Source: Polynucleobacter sp. AP-Sving-400A-A2 (GTDB lineage: Bacteria; Pseudomonadota; Gammaproteobacteria; Burkholderiales; Burkholderiaceae). Taken from it: a stretch of DNA of 64,000 nt. Below the pieces are notes generated by a model. It had not been told where the DNA came from. It did no database searches and was given only the letters and a program-made list of their open reading frames with translations. Below are positions 1-8,479 of the stretch, piece after piece. The DNA is taken from NCBI RefSeq assembly GCF_018688155.1, contig NZ_CP061312.1, positions 372,001-436,000 of the forward strand, in the 5' to 3' direction. The stretch's first letter is position 1. Every line of letters starts with the position of its first letter. The position numbers and the translations under genes are program-made.

Positions 1-1
1 T

Positions 2-631
2 CTGAATCTTGAGGAATCACTAAGTCATGTTGATGGAAAACATGGGTTTAAGTTCAACACTGCTGGGGCTAGCGTTGTAACCATCAGAGTGATGGTAATC
101 CTGTTTAGTTTTTCAGTAGTGACGGGTGCTATTTACGGTTTAAATGAACGGTTTAACCTCATCAATTTAGCTAATGGGCTGGTGAACCCCCCGCAGAAAG
201 CCATAGTAGCTAATGATGCTCAGGATGTAAAAGTTGATGAAGATTTAGCTCTCAAGCCTGAGAGTTCTGATACTACGGTTAAATCGCCAGAAACTCAGCC
301 AGCTCAAGCGCTTCTGAGCACTCCTAGTGAACAATGCCCATATAAACAGGAAGCACAATTACCTAGCTATCAATCTCCTAACCCCTCTAAACGGGGAGAT
401 ATTGTGAATATCAAATCTCTTATTAAACAAGCCATTTGTGTTGTAGATAATTCTGGAAAACAAACCGTTGTTAATCTGGAGTCAAATGCTTCTTACGCAT
501 TTCGTGGCACCTCCCCATTTGTGGTGATTACTCAGGATTTGGATAGTGTTGAAATGTATTTTCAGGGTTGGAGAGTACGCTCACCAGGCGCAGGTGCAAA
601 GCAGATTAAATTACTGGAAGTTTCCTTGTAA
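2..631 (+). CDS. RodZ-like membrane protein, 5' partial
   Basis: The reading frame is open from the window edge, so the true start is probably upstream; a GTG/ATG pair at 89/92 also exists but lies inside the frame just before the membrane segment. What is visible: a single hydrophobic segment around codons 27-47, a Pro/Ser/Lys-rich linker, and a C-terminal domain (last ~75 residues) with CVVDNSGK, a 'Y-FRG-PF' block and 'VEMYFQGWRV'. This pattern resembles the periplasmic DUF4115 domain of RodZ, which links MreB to the cell envelope. The cytoplasmic helix-turn-helix expected of RodZ would lie before the window. It sits 40 bases before a bactofilin gene, which fits a cell-shape or cytoskeletal role. 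The family call is from motif resemblance only. Confidence 0.6.
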   Translation: MNLEESLSHVDGKHGFKFNTAGASVVTIRVMVILFSFSVVTGAIYGLNERFNLINLANGLVNPPQKAIVANDAQDVKVDEDLALKPESSDTTVKSPETQPAQALLSTPSEQCPYKQEAQLPSYQSPNPSKRGDIVNIKSLIKQAICVVDNSGKQTVVNLESNASYAFRGTSPFVVITQDLDSVEMYFQGWRVRSPGAGAKQIKLLEVSL

Positions 632-671
632 ATTTTCCATAAGCTAAAAGAAACGAGATTAAGGCGTGTAA

Positions 672-1139
672 ATGTTTGAATTTTCTAAAAAAAGTAATCC
701 CAATACAGATGCTCAGCTGACGTATTTAACTACAGTTGGAGCCGGTTCCATTATGAAGGGTGACTTTATTCATAATGGAAACATGCTTTTATTAGGGCAT
801 TTAATTGGCGACATTTCCCAGACTGAGGACGAGGGCTCTGGTAATGGCCATACCGCCGTAATCGGATCCACCGGATTCTTATTGGGGAACATTTATAGCC
901 CACATGCGATCATTATTGGAAGAATCGAGGGTTCGGTATTTGCAAAAGGACGCGTTGAAATTTATCCCGGAGCTGTAGTGATTGGAGACGTTACTTATGC
1001 ACAGATTAATGTGCACCCAGATGCTAAGGTCAACGGTAATCTTAGGTGTTTATTACCAGATTCCGCTGAGCAAAAAAATCTCTCTTTAAGTAATGAGGAC
1101 ATACCAAGTAATGTTGTTCTATTGGCTAAAGCAGAGTGA
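672..1139 (+). CDS. Bactofilin family cytoskeletal protein
   Basis: A 155-residue protein whose centre (about residues 20-125) is a run of short beta-strand repeats rich in Gly, Ile and Val, with the alternating 'G-I-G-V-A-G-V-I-GDV' pattern of the bactofilin right-handed beta-helix. The tails are short and polar, as usual in the family. Bactofilins polymerise without nucleotide and scaffold local envelope or appendage machinery; several are linked to motility and cell shape. It follows the RodZ-like gene closely and probably shares its transcript. The start is ATG at 672; a purine-rich stretch (AAAGAAACGAGA) precedes it by about 15 bases. Confidence 0.85.
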   Translation: MFEFSKKSNPNTDAQLTYLTTVGAGSIMKGDFIHNGNMLLLGHLIGDISQTEDEGSGNGHTAVIGSTGFLLGNIYSPHAIIIGRIEGSVFAKGRVEIYPGAVVIGDVTYAQINVHPDAKVNGNLRCLLPDSAEQKNLSLSNEDIPSNVVLLAKAE

Positions 1140-1188
1140 TATGAAAAATCTACAAGATCGTTCGTGAGTTCATGGTATTGAAATAAGA

Positions 1189-1578
1189 ATGCCTGCCCCA
1201 ATAAAAATCCCTCCCCTTCTTCTGGGCCTTTTTGTTTTATTGCTAGCTTCTGGAGGGCTTTTTTATAGTTATTACACTCGGGATTTGCCTGAATGTAAGG
1301 ACGAATACATTCAAATATTATTAAACCAAGAGATTCGAAATCACGAGGCTTTGATTCAAGACTCACGTACATTGGCTTTTAATGATATTGCAGAATTGTC
1401 GCATCGCAATGGGGTGCGCATATGCTCTACTAATCTACTCACTAGCCAAGGCATCTATTCGATAGGCTATCAGGTAGTCAACCCAGAGATGGGGCGGGAA
1501 ACAATCTGGCAGCGCTTAATGGGCCCGACAGATTATTCAGTCAAGGTCGAATATGTCAGGAAAACAGAACGAGACTAG
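1189..1578 (+). CDS. Small signal-anchored protein, unknown function
   Basis: A 129-residue protein with an N-terminal hydrophobic segment (about residues 8-26) that ends in a polar 'YYTRD' boundary, so it is either an anchored or a secreted periplasmic protein. The remainder is soluble, with two cysteines (in 'LPECKDEY' and 'VRICSTN'). It follows the bactofilin gene by 50 bases on the same strand and could share its transcript. I do not recognise the family. Its stop directly abuts the converging minus-strand gene. Confidence 0.6.
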   Translation: MPAPIKIPPLLLGLFVLLLASGGLFYSYYTRDLPECKDEYIQILLNQEIRNHEALIQDSRTLAFNDIAELSHRNGVRICSTNLLTSQGIYSIGYQVVNPEMGRETIWQRLMGPTDYSVKVEYVRKTERD

Positions 1579-1953
1579 TTACTTGGGATAAGCAACGTTC
1601 TTTTGAAAATCTTCAGTTTTCCAGCTTTTACTTAAATCTCCCGTTGGGCCATAGACAACAAATGTGTATAAGACTCCGACGATTAATCCGGCAATCAAGC
1701 CTATTTTAAGGATTGAGTAATCACGTTTCTCCGGAACTATTTTGCTAGTAGGGGGCGGTTTATGTGAGGTGAAATATTCTGGAAATGCTGTTTCTAAAGT
1801 AGCGCGTGCTTTTTTAATATGCTGGTAAACATGCTCCTCACTCTCGCCTTGTTCTAAACCAAGCGCAGCATTCTCATAAGATTTGCTCGCAGAATCCAGA
1901 AGTTTTGCAATATGCGCGTAGCTTTTTTGGCGATTTGTTGTATCAGGCGTCAT
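1579..1953 (-). CDS. Unknown protein with one transmembrane helix
   Basis: A 124-residue protein. The N-terminal half looks helical and charged (about residues 8-60), followed by a Pro/Lys linker and one hydrophobic segment near residues 82-102 ('ILKIGLIAGLIVGVLYTFVV'). A short polar tail follows. Topology suggests a cytoplasmic helical domain tethered to the inner membrane. It is transcribed toward the preceding plus-strand gene and separated from the next minus-strand gene by 44 bases, so the two minus-strand genes likely form a pair. No family recognised. Confidence 0.55.
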   Translation of the reverse strand: MTPDTTNRQKSYAHIAKLLDSASKSYENAALGLEQGESEEHVYQHIKKARATLETAFPEYFTSHKPPPTSKIVPEKRDYSILKIGLIAGLIVGVLYTFVVYGPTGDLSKSWKTEDFQKNVAYPK

Positions 1954-1997
1954 GACGAGGTTTGATTTCTTTCATCTGAGTAGCTTATTACAAATAT

Positions 1998-2297
1998 TTA
2001 TAGAAAAAATCTGCCCACTATGTACAAAGTTATTCCCGCAGCAAATACATAGGCTATAGACTTAAGTAGTGTTTTTTCTATCGTGTTTTCTATAGTTTTT
2101 TCCATGCCATTTTGTAAACTTTTATTCTGGGCTACTTCCTCAGAAATAATATTTTTAATATTCCAAAGGTCCTTGCGGATGACATTTAAGCTCTCATCTA
2201 ATTTTTGATCTTTTTGTTGTAAGAGCGCGCCGATTGTCGATAGATGTTTATTAACTTCTTTAAGCTCATTAACAACGGATTCATCCAGATTACTCAT
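1998..2297 (-). CDS. Small tail-anchored coiled-coil protein
   Basis: A 99-residue protein with a long charged helical region (about residues 5-70; heptad-like spacing of Leu/Ile in 'VNELKEVNKHLSTIGALL') and a C-terminal hydrophobic segment ('SIAYVFAAGITLYIVGRFFL') that would act as a tail anchor. Nothing identifies a function. It lies just upstream of the 1579-1953 gene on the same strand and is probably co-transcribed with it. Confidence 0.55.
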   Translation of the reverse strand: MSNLDESVVNELKEVNKHLSTIGALLQQKDQKLDESLNVIRKDLWNIKNIISEEVAQNKSLQNGMEKTIENTIEKTLLKSIAYVFAAGITLYIVGRFFL

Positions 2298-2562
2298 ATT
2301 TACCCGACACTAGAGATAATTTATTTGTGGCATTTTTCTAATCGTAACTGATGACTAAGGCTATGGGGTGAATTAGACATTAATTTGAAAAATATGGTTT
2401 CATAGTAGGTGATTATTAGAAAAAAGTCGAATTTGCTTGGTGTTTGCTGAGCTCCATTGTGCTTTTCTGTCATCTTTAGGGGGGTTCAAAAGATTTGCTT
2501 TATAGTTAGTCAATAATAGCAAATTCAATTTGCAGGATGATCAACTAGATTTCGCCTGAACT
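2298..2562. other. Intergenic region with a 15-base palindrome
   Basis: This 265-base divergent spacer separates the minus-strand pair from the plus-strand gene at 2563, so it must hold promoters for both. The clearest element is a perfect 7-base-arm palindrome at 2519-2533 (GCAAATTCAATTTGC). It lies 30 bases before the plus-strand start, a position suited to an operator. No convincing sigma-54 or sigma-28 box was seen. Confidence 0.35.
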
Positions 2563-3123
2563 ATGCCCAAACAACCAATGTCCACAGCTGCAAAAATAAG
2601 GAAGTTGGTGATGAATGTCACCAAGTGGATTCTTTATGTATTGATCATCCTTGTTTTGGCCTACGCCTCTTTCAAAGTTTGGGAATACAAGGGCGAATAT
2701 GAGAAAGAAAAAACAGCAAAAATCCTTGCCAAAGAACAAGAAATAGAATTTGATGATTTGAGAAAAAACTTAGCAACTTACGCCCCTTTATTGGTTGGTA
2801 GTCCTTCCTCAGTATTGACAACGCGTGCGAATGGAAAATTCATTCTTGCTTATATGCTTGGGGCAGAGATTGAAGCATTTCAAAATGCACTTGAAGAAAG
2901 TGTGCCCATCATTTATGTAGGTAGCCAATTGCTAGGTGCTGGGTGTAAAAAGTCAGATTGTGATGAATCTAGCGCCGCTTTTGTAATTGAGCCTGCCAAT
3001 GGCAAAGTATATCTAGCCCTTAGAAAAAGTGGGGAGTTAACTTTTTACGGACTAGAGGATAGCAAAACTATCCCGCTAGCTTTTGAGAAGTGGCAAGGCT
3101 TCAAGAAAGCAGGAGTGCAATGA
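2563..3123 (+). CDS. Unknown single-pass membrane protein
   Basis: A 186-residue protein with one N-terminal transmembrane segment (about residues 22-42, 'WILYVLIILVLAYASFKVW') followed by a charged juxtamembrane helix (KGEYEKEKTAKILAKEQEIEF) and a soluble domain. The C-terminal half has a Cys pair in 'GAGCKKSDCDE', which may form a disulfide if periplasmic. The stop overlaps the start of the next gene (ATGATG/TGA), so the two are translationally coupled. No family recognised. Confidence 0.6.
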   Translation: MPKQPMSTAAKIRKLVMNVTKWILYVLIILVLAYASFKVWEYKGEYEKEKTAKILAKEQEIEFDDLRKNLATYAPLLVGSPSSVLTTRANGKFILAYMLGAEIEAFQNALEESVPIIYVGSQLLGAGCKKSDCDESSAAFVIEPANGKVYLALRKSGELTFYGLEDSKTIPLAFEKWQGFKKAGVQ

Positions 3124-3581
3124 TGAAGATTGTCATCAGCTTTTTACTCTTGTCACTTTGGGTGACGATCGTCCCTGCTAAATCTTCGCAAGAACCCCAA
3201 TCCCTTAAGTCCAATTTACAAAAACCTGAACCAAAGGCGGCAAACGATAAAGACGTTATTTTGAGTAAAAATACTCAAAGTACCCTGTATTTGTTGTCAG
3301 GCTGGGGAAAGGCAGAGGGACCTTATGTTTGGTTTACTGTTTCCGCACATTTTAATGAAAATCAAACTGCCCCAAATAGCCAAACTTTCAACTTATTTAG
3401 CGCAAGTGGTGCCCTGGATTGCAAGGACAACAGTACTTTCTATTATCTAATTTCTTATATGTATTTTGATGCCAAGACAAAAAAGCTGAACGAGATTTAC
3501 TCTGAGAAAAATAAATCTAATGTCATGAAAATTGAACCTACTACAACTGAGTCGGATATTAAGAAGATTGTTTGCAACTAA
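3120..3581 (+). CDS. Secreted protein, surface-adhesin-E-like pattern
   Basis: Starts at ATG 3120 (or 3123), overlapping the previous stop; the longer open frame from 3090 has no reason to be used. The first ~20 residues are a classical signal peptide ('KIVISFLLLSLWVTIVPAKS'). The mature part is about 130 residues with two cysteines (one in 'LDCKDN', one near the C-terminus 'KIVCN'). The Cys-then-Tyr pattern and terminal Cys resemble the short secreted protein at 6425-6847 and the surface-adhesin E-like family, but the match is weak. Coupled with the membrane protein upstream. Confidence 0.55.
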   Translation: MMKIVISFLLLSLWVTIVPAKSSQEPQSLKSNLQKPEPKAANDKDVILSKNTQSTLYLLSGWGKAEGPYVWFTVSAHFNENQTAPNSQTFNLFSASGALDCKDNSTFYYLISYMYFDAKTKKLNEIYSEKNKSNVMKIEPTTTESDIKKIVCN

Positions 3582-3665
3582 GCTAGGCATTCGTTCATCT
3601 AAGGTGAATATGCAGATCGCCCATCTTCTACCGTAACGCTTAGCCACTGACTACAGAGGATTCAA

Positions 3666-4394
3666 ATGGAAGAAAGCTTGAATCAGAATACTTCGAATGT
3701 AATCACAGGCTCTGCTGCTGATTCAATTCAAGCAGCTGAGCATTTTTCAAGCTTGGTCGCCAATTTGCAGCAGTTTATACAAACAGTAAATCAAAATGAT
3801 TTATTGAAATACTTTCATGAAGGTAGGAACACAACAGCTATCCAGCGTCGAGTGCTTGATCTGATGATTTATGGCGAGGAGTTTGGAGTAGAAACTAGAT
3901 ATGATCATTTAACTGGTTTATTGGACCGTACTAGTTTTTTGGAAAAACTCAAATTTACTTTATCGAAGACGCTTCAAGCACATCATTTAACAGCCATCAT
4001 ATTTGTTGACCTAGATGACTTTAAAGTAATTAATGATCAGTATGGCCATAGTACTGGAGATGAAGTGATATCAATTATCGGCAGAAGAATCACTGCGTCT
4101 ATTCGGGCGCAAGATTTAGCCTGTCGGTGGGGTGGTGATGAGTTCGTTTTGGTGTTGCAAGCCATCACAAGTAAAGATTTAGTCAGTCAATTAGTCAATC
4201 GATTACTAACGGTAATCTCACAACCTCTTCAGATTAAATCTCAAGAGCCATTGCAACTAATGCTTAGTGCAAGTGCGGGTATTGCAATCTTGGATGATGT
4301 GAGTCTCAATTCAATGGATCTGATTGAGAGAGCTGATAAAGCAATGTATCTTGCTAAAAAAGCTGGGAAGAACTGCGTCGAGTTTTACTCTTAG
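3666..4394 (+). CDS. Diguanylate cyclase (GGDEF domain)
   Basis: A 242-residue cytosolic protein that makes cyclic di-GMP from two GTP. The N-terminal ~80 residues are helical and unrecognised. The GGDEF domain follows: 'YDHLTGLLDRTSF' (around 79), 'FVDLDDFKVINDQYGH', and the catalytic GGDEF at residues 156-160. The allosteric inhibitory site is intact: RAQD at 147-150, exactly five residues before GGDEF, so product feedback inhibition is expected. No membrane segment or EAL domain is present. It converges on rpoN with 4 bases between the stops. A c-di-GMP source this close to a PilZ protein and the flagellar island is consistent with motility control, though that link is inferred. Confidence 0.9.
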   Translation: MEESLNQNTSNVITGSAADSIQAAEHFSSLVANLQQFIQTVNQNDLLKYFHEGRNTTAIQRRVLDLMIYGEEFGVETRYDHLTGLLDRTSFLEKLKFTLSKTLQAHHLTAIIFVDLDDFKVINDQYGHSTGDEVISIIGRRITASIRAQDLACRWGGDEFVLVLQAITSKDLVSQLVNRLLTVISQPLQIKSQEPLQLMLSASAGIAILDDVSLNSMDLIERADKAMYLAKKAGKNCVEFYS

Positions 4395-4398
4395 AGGT

Positions 4399-5793
4399 TT
4401 ATTTTTTTCGAAGATGCACTGCTGGAATGCGCATCCCTTCTCGATATTTGGCTACCGTTCGCCTAGCAATTTCATAGCCTTGATCGTCAAGTAACTTAGC
4501 AATCCTGCTATCAGAAATAGGTTTTACTACAGACTCTTCTTGAATAATTCGCTTAATCAGTTCTTGGATTGCGGTTGAGGATATTGCGACACCTGTATCA
4601 GAATTTAATTGACTACTGAAAAAGTATTTAAATTCAAAAATACCTAGTGGACAGGATAGATATTTTTGTGTCGTCACTCTCGAAATTGTTGATTCATGCA
4701 TTTCTAAAGTTTCTGCTATTTCACGAAGAACAAGTGGCTTCATTCCAATGGCACCCATGGAAAAAAATTTTTGTTGATGTTTGACTATTTCATTCGCAAC
4801 CCTGAGGATCGTATCCTCTCTTTGAGCAATATTTTTGATAAGCCAACTTGCTTCTAGAATTTTTTGCTTTAAGACTCCATCAGCTTTTCCTTGCCCGCTC
4901 TCTTTCAGTATTTTGGCGTACTCGCCATTGAGTGAGATTCGTGGTCTAGCATTGGGATTTGATTCGACAACCCATAAGTTGTTGATAGATTTGACCACGA
5001 CATCAGGCAAAATCCATTGATCGTTTTCACGGTCAAAGTAAGCGCCTGGATTATGTTGCAAACTGCGTATAAGCTCCACTGCTTTAAGGACTTCTGCTTC
5101 AGTTTTGCTACTCGCTTGTTTGATCTTAAGCCAATCTTTTGAGCCAACCTTATTTAAATGGTTATTGACAATATATTTGGCTAGTTCCCATGCTGATTGA
5201 TCGGGGGTAGGCTTTTCCAAAATACGATCAATTTGCAGGGAGAGGCATTCTGCTAAATTGCGTCCACCAATGCCGGGCGGATCAAGTGATTGCAGTTTTT
5301 TTAGTGCAGAATCTATTAGATGAAGCGAGCTTGATTCTGGACCATCAAGCTCATTTTTGATCTCAGCATGAATTGACTCGAGGTCATCAATTAGGTAGCC
5401 TCTATCATCCAGGCAGCCCGCCAGATAAGTAATGATCGACTGCTCTTGTGGGCTTACATGAAGGAGATGAATTTGTTCCTCGAGATACTCTAAAAGAGTT
5501 TGTTGATGAGCTATGCGTTCATAGCGCTCTGCCCAGTCATCGTCATCATCCTGAGAGGCTCTATTACTTGAGGTCCATGAGTTTTGGGTCTGCTCAACCC
5601 GTTCAGAAGATTGAGTGAGATTAAACTCAATTTCTGGATTAGGCTCAAATTCCAGCAAGGGATTATCTTCAGCGGCCTTTGCTAATTCCTGCTCTAGTTC
5701 ATTATTGGATAACTGCAATAGCCGGATTGTTTGTTGCAGTTGAGGTGTTAGGGTGACCTGCTGACTAACTCTAGTATTAAGCGAAATAGCCAT
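4399..5793 (-). CDS. rpoN: RNA polymerase sigma-54 factor RpoN
   Basis: A 464-residue sigma-54 factor. The glutamine- and leucine-rich Region I is at the N-terminus ('LTPQLQQTIRLLQLSNNEL'), followed by an acidic linker, the core-binding domain and the C-terminal DNA-binding part. The RpoN box ARRTVAKYRE is at residues 443-452, 12 residues before the end. It directs RNA polymerase to GG-N10-GC promoters, opened by AAA+ activators such as the FlrC-like protein encoded at 26819-28318. Two such promoters are visible in this window, ahead of fliD and flgB. The gene stands apart from the usual lptB/hpf neighbours, suggesting a flagellum-dedicated copy is possible. Confidence 0.97.
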   Translation of the reverse strand: MAISLNTRVSQQVTLTPQLQQTIRLLQLSNNELEQELAKAAEDNPLLEFEPNPEIEFNLTQSSERVEQTQNSWTSSNRASQDDDDDWAERYERIAHQQTLLEYLEEQIHLLHVSPQEQSIITYLAGCLDDRGYLIDDLESIHAEIKNELDGPESSSLHLIDSALKKLQSLDPPGIGGRNLAECLSLQIDRILEKPTPDQSAWELAKYIVNNHLNKVGSKDWLKIKQASSKTEAEVLKAVELIRSLQHNPGAYFDRENDQWILPDVVVKSINNLWVVESNPNARPRISLNGEYAKILKESGQGKADGVLKQKILEASWLIKNIAQREDTILRVANEIVKHQQKFFSMGAIGMKPLVLREIAETLEMHESTISRVTTQKYLSCPLGIFEFKYFFSSQLNSDTGVAISSTAIQELIKRIIQEESVVKPISDSRIAKLLDDQGYEIARRTVAKYREGMRIPAVHLRKK

Positions 5794-6104
5794 TTTTTAT
5801 ATTTTCTTGTGGTTCGCTAATGAAAATTCTATCGTTGCTGACCTAACTTGATACTGCAAAAGCGGGCTTTGGGGTGGGGCTTTCGGCTCATATCAGCTGT
5901 TTAAATTTGATCTATTGCTCGGTTATAAAAGTAGTGCAAGTTCAGTTGAGCTATTCTAACCATTTATAATAAAAAATCCATATAAATTAAAGGGTTAAGG
6001 AAACTTTTGGGTATTTTCAGAAACCTTAGTCTAAATTAAACTATGCAAACGTAGCAAACTGGCCGTAATAAAGAGTCAATAGACACTATAAAGCATTTCA
6101 TATT
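5794..6104. promoter_or_regulatory. 311-base divergent spacer with a sigma-70-like promoter
   Basis: Spacer between rpoN (minus) and a small plus-strand gene. A plausible plus-strand promoter is TTCAGT (5941-5946), 18 bases, TATAAT (5965-5970). The rest is AT-rich without a gene-like frame. No GG-N10-GC sigma-54 site was found on either strand, so rpoN is not obviously autoregulated. Confidence 0.4.
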
Positions 6105-6290
6105 ATGGAAAATCCTGTCATTACAGAGCACCGTATTCGCGGTGATCGCTTTTACGCCATAGAAAAAAACAACAAAATTGCTTTTTACACGACTAATATT
6201 GCGGCAGCACGCTATTGGGTCAAGAATGTGATCGACAAAGAGACTCTTGCTGTTGAGGAATCGTTAGACGTCAAGCCTGAAGGGCAGTGA
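6105..6290 (+). CDS. Small conserved-looking protein of unknown function
   Basis: A 61-residue protein with a balanced, protein-like composition ('EHRIRGDRFYAIEKNNKIAFY' region, then 'AARYWVKNVIDKETL'). It has no signal peptide or membrane segment. There is no good Shine-Dalgarno sequence ahead of the ATG, which lowers confidence. It stands alone between two spacers. Function unknown. Confidence 0.5.
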   Translation: MENPVITEHRIRGDRFYAIEKNNKIAFYTTNIAAARYWVKNVIDKETLAVEESLDVKPEGQ

Positions 6291-6372
6291 TAGCTTGATT
6301 TTGATGTTTATTTAGGGCTAATTCACCATATTTCAGCAAATGTCCTAAAAGTAGCAAAACCATCTTAAGCGG

Positions 6373-6400
6373 TTCAATTTAGACCATAAAATCGTATAAT
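6373..6400 (+). promoter_or_regulatory. Sigma-70-like promoter for the 6425 gene
   Basis: TTCAAT (6373-6378), 16-base spacer, and a perfect TATAAT (6395-6400), 24 bases before the ATG at 6425. The short leader would start almost at the gene. Confidence 0.5.
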
Positions 6401-6424
6401 CATCCATTAATTTGGATTATTAGC

Positions 6425-6847
6425 ATGATTTATTCTCGTCGCCTTTTTTTTACCTTTGTTTTGCTTTTGGGCTCTCATGAGTCGAGCTTTGCAATGGCTC
6501 AGGCCGAAAATGATATGGTGACTGTTGTGGATAAAAAAGGCTATTCCATTGCTTACTACAAAAGCTCTATTAAAGCATTGCCCCCAGAGTCAAAAAAAGT
6601 ATGGATTATTACCAATCGCCAAACAATAGACGAAGCCACGAAGCAACGCGTTGGATCTGTGCGCAGCAATATTCTCTTTAATTGCAAATATAAAACTTTT
6701 TCTACATTGGCTGCAGTTCAATACTCTGAACCAAATGCACTGGGTAAAAAGATTTTACAAACAGAGACCGGTTTCAATCTGGCGGATGATCCAGTGCCAG
6801 AGGACAGCGCTTTAGCAATAATACAAAAACAAGTTTGCAATTCTTAA
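6425..6847 (+). CDS. Secreted surface-adhesin E-like protein
   Basis: A 140-residue exported protein. The signal peptide covers about residues 1-25 ('RRLFFTFVLLLGSHESSFA' then MAQAE). The mature domain has 'VWIITNRQT', a Cys-Lys-Tyr block ('FNCKYKTFS') and a C-terminal 'QVCNS', the arrangement of the small surface-adhesin protein E-like family, in which the two cysteines form a disulfide. Role in this organism is unknown. It lies 16 bases ahead of the PilZ gene and could be co-transcribed with the operon that follows. Confidence 0.6.
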   Translation: MIYSRRLFFTFVLLLGSHESSFAMAQAENDMVTVVDKKGYSIAYYKSSIKALPPESKKVWIITNRQTIDEATKQRVGSVRSNILFNCKYKTFSTLAAVQYSEPNALGKKILQTETGFNLADDPVPEDSALAIIQKQVCNS

Positions 6848-6863
6848 TTCAATTTCAATTTAT

Positions 6864-7625
6864 ATGCCCATCATTACCTACCCCCCCGAATTAGCAGATA
6901 AAATAGATCCTAAATTTCATATAGAACACGCTGCTATAGCTAAAACTATGCTTCGAGAAATTAGTAAAACCCCCTTGGCAGGGGTGTATGCGATTGATGG
7001 ATCTGGTGCAGAGTTTGCAGCCACTGTTCTGGATATCTACAAGGGATTATTGGTCCTAAAGCCAGAGACCGAGCCTCCTAAGGGGTTCAGTAGCATTATT
7101 GGCACCAGTCAGATTGTTGTAGCTTGTAATGAAAACTCAAAAATGCAGTTTCTTTCGAGTGATTTTAGGATGCATGAAGATGGTAGTTTAATAACCTGCT
7201 CTCTCCCGCAAGAACTTACTGTGATCCAGCGCCGTAAAGAATTCAGGACCTTAGGGCCGAGTGATGAGCAGTTCAATTTCGTTCTTTCATTAGGGGCTGG
7301 TCAAGAATTATTGGCAAAAGTGGCCGATGTTTCTGATCATGGTATTTTGCTAGATATTCGTTTGGGCGCAGCTGAAGTTGAAGTGGGGCGCTATTGGCAT
7401 TCAGGATACTTTGAGCGCCAAAAATTTCGCTCAGGTGGTATTGACTTAATCATCCGCAATGTCCGCCCTGGTAAAGCGCTTGATCGAATTCGAGCGGGTT
7501 GCGAGCTATACAACCCTAGCAAAACCGCGCTCAAAGAATTTGAGTCTACTAGAAATGCCATTGAAAATGCCCGTGTACAAGGTCGCTTAAATCGTTGGTA
7601 TGCATCGGCTAGTTGGTGTGAATAA
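6864..7625 (+). CDS. YcgR-like PilZ protein (c-di-GMP flagellar brake type)
   Basis: A 253-residue cytosolic protein with the two-domain YcgR layout: an N-terminal split-barrel domain (about 20-115) and a C-terminal PilZ domain. Both c-di-GMP contact motifs are intact: RxxxR (R124 to R128 in RRKEFR) and D/NxSxxG (D155-V-S-D-H-G160). In enterobacteria YcgR with c-di-GMP binds the stator or switch and slows the motor. Here it heads an operon of chemosensory-derived proteins ending in flgA-flgM-flgN. The ATG at 6864 has no strong ribosome site. PilZ assignment is firm; the brake role is inferred from architecture and context. Confidence 0.85.
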   Translation: MPIITYPPELADKIDPKFHIEHAAIAKTMLREISKTPLAGVYAIDGSGAEFAATVLDIYKGLLVLKPETEPPKGFSSIIGTSQIVVACNENSKMQFLSSDFRMHEDGSLITCSLPQELTVIQRRKEFRTLGPSDEQFNFVLSLGAGQELLAKVADVSDHGILLDIRLGAAEVEVGRYWHSGYFERQKFRSGGIDLIIRNVRPGKALDRIRAGCELYNPSKTALKEFESTRNAIENARVQGRLNRWYASASWCE

Positions 7626-7663
7626 CCACAATGCTTACACCCTAAGATAATGAAGCTAAAGTC

Positions 7664-8479
7664 ATGAGCTTGTTTACTAACTTTACAAGTGGAAAATTGA
7701 TCATGATCCTCAGTGTGATCATGCTTATTCCACTGCTGTATTTTTTTATTCGTGATTTTTACAGCAAAGTGGTTGATGAGGTAAAAAATACTGGCCCATC
7801 TATCCCGGTTGAGCCCATTATGGTTACCAGCTTAAATAAAACAAATCAGCTTGAAGAAGTAATCAATCAAAAGATTGCTAACATGAAGTTAGATTTAATG
7901 GCTGAACGCTTGCGTATTACCTCTACGGCCGATGTATTAAAAAACCTAGCATTTGAACGACATCTTCCAGAAACTCTTTATCAGATTTATTTTGAGACGC
8001 GAGCCTTCCCCAGGAAAAATGTAGAAGCTCAGCAAACGGATTTGGAATGGCATGCCAAAGCTGGTATTACAGAGCTTAAGGTAGAGCCAATGCCATTAGA
8101 TGATGGCACTGTTATTCAATTTACTTTGCAGAATTACCCGTATACGCTTAGCGCTATCAATCATCGCTTTGCTAGAACCTATTTTGTTGAATTAACCCTA
8201 CGCGATGTTGATAACACTCGCTTATTTGTAGTGCGTATTAAGGCTAATGAATTAACCGGCAGAGAGATTTTGGAAACAGCCATAATTGAAATGAAATCTG
8301 GTGAGTGGATAGATGATCTTGCTAGTTGCCGCCTATTAATGGACAAGCGCAAGACTGAGGTTCAGTTAATGGCTGAGCATCGTGAAGTAGAGATGCTTAA
8401 AAAGCGTTTCATTTTAAATAATGCTAGCGATAGATTTGTGGCAAATAAAACTACTACTAAGTCGCGCAAGAGTGAATGA
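7664..8479 (+). CDS. Membrane-anchored protein, unknown, in the chemosensory-derived operon
   Basis: A 271-residue protein with one N-terminal membrane segment (about residues 10-28, 'GKLIMILSVIMLIPLLYFF') followed by coiled-coil-prone sequence (to ~80) and a soluble domain of mixed beta/alpha character (about 120-215). The C-terminal ~50 residues are highly charged and helical. It overlaps the following PDZ gene by 4 bases (ATGA). I do not recognise the family. Tight coupling to the PDZ, PilI-like, PilJ-like and CheA-like genes suggests it is a structural member of the same complex. Confidence 0.7.
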   Translation: MSLFTNFTSGKLIMILSVIMLIPLLYFFIRDFYSKVVDEVKNTGPSIPVEPIMVTSLNKTNQLEEVINQKIANMKLDLMAERLRITSTADVLKNLAFERHLPETLYQIYFETRAFPRKNVEAQQTDLEWHAKAGITELKVEPMPLDDGTVIQFTLQNYPYTLSAINHRFARTYFVELTLRDVDNTRLFVVRIKANELTGREILETAIIEMKSGEWIDDLASCRLLMDKRKTEVQLMAEHREVEMLKKRFILNNASDRFVANKTTTKSRKSE

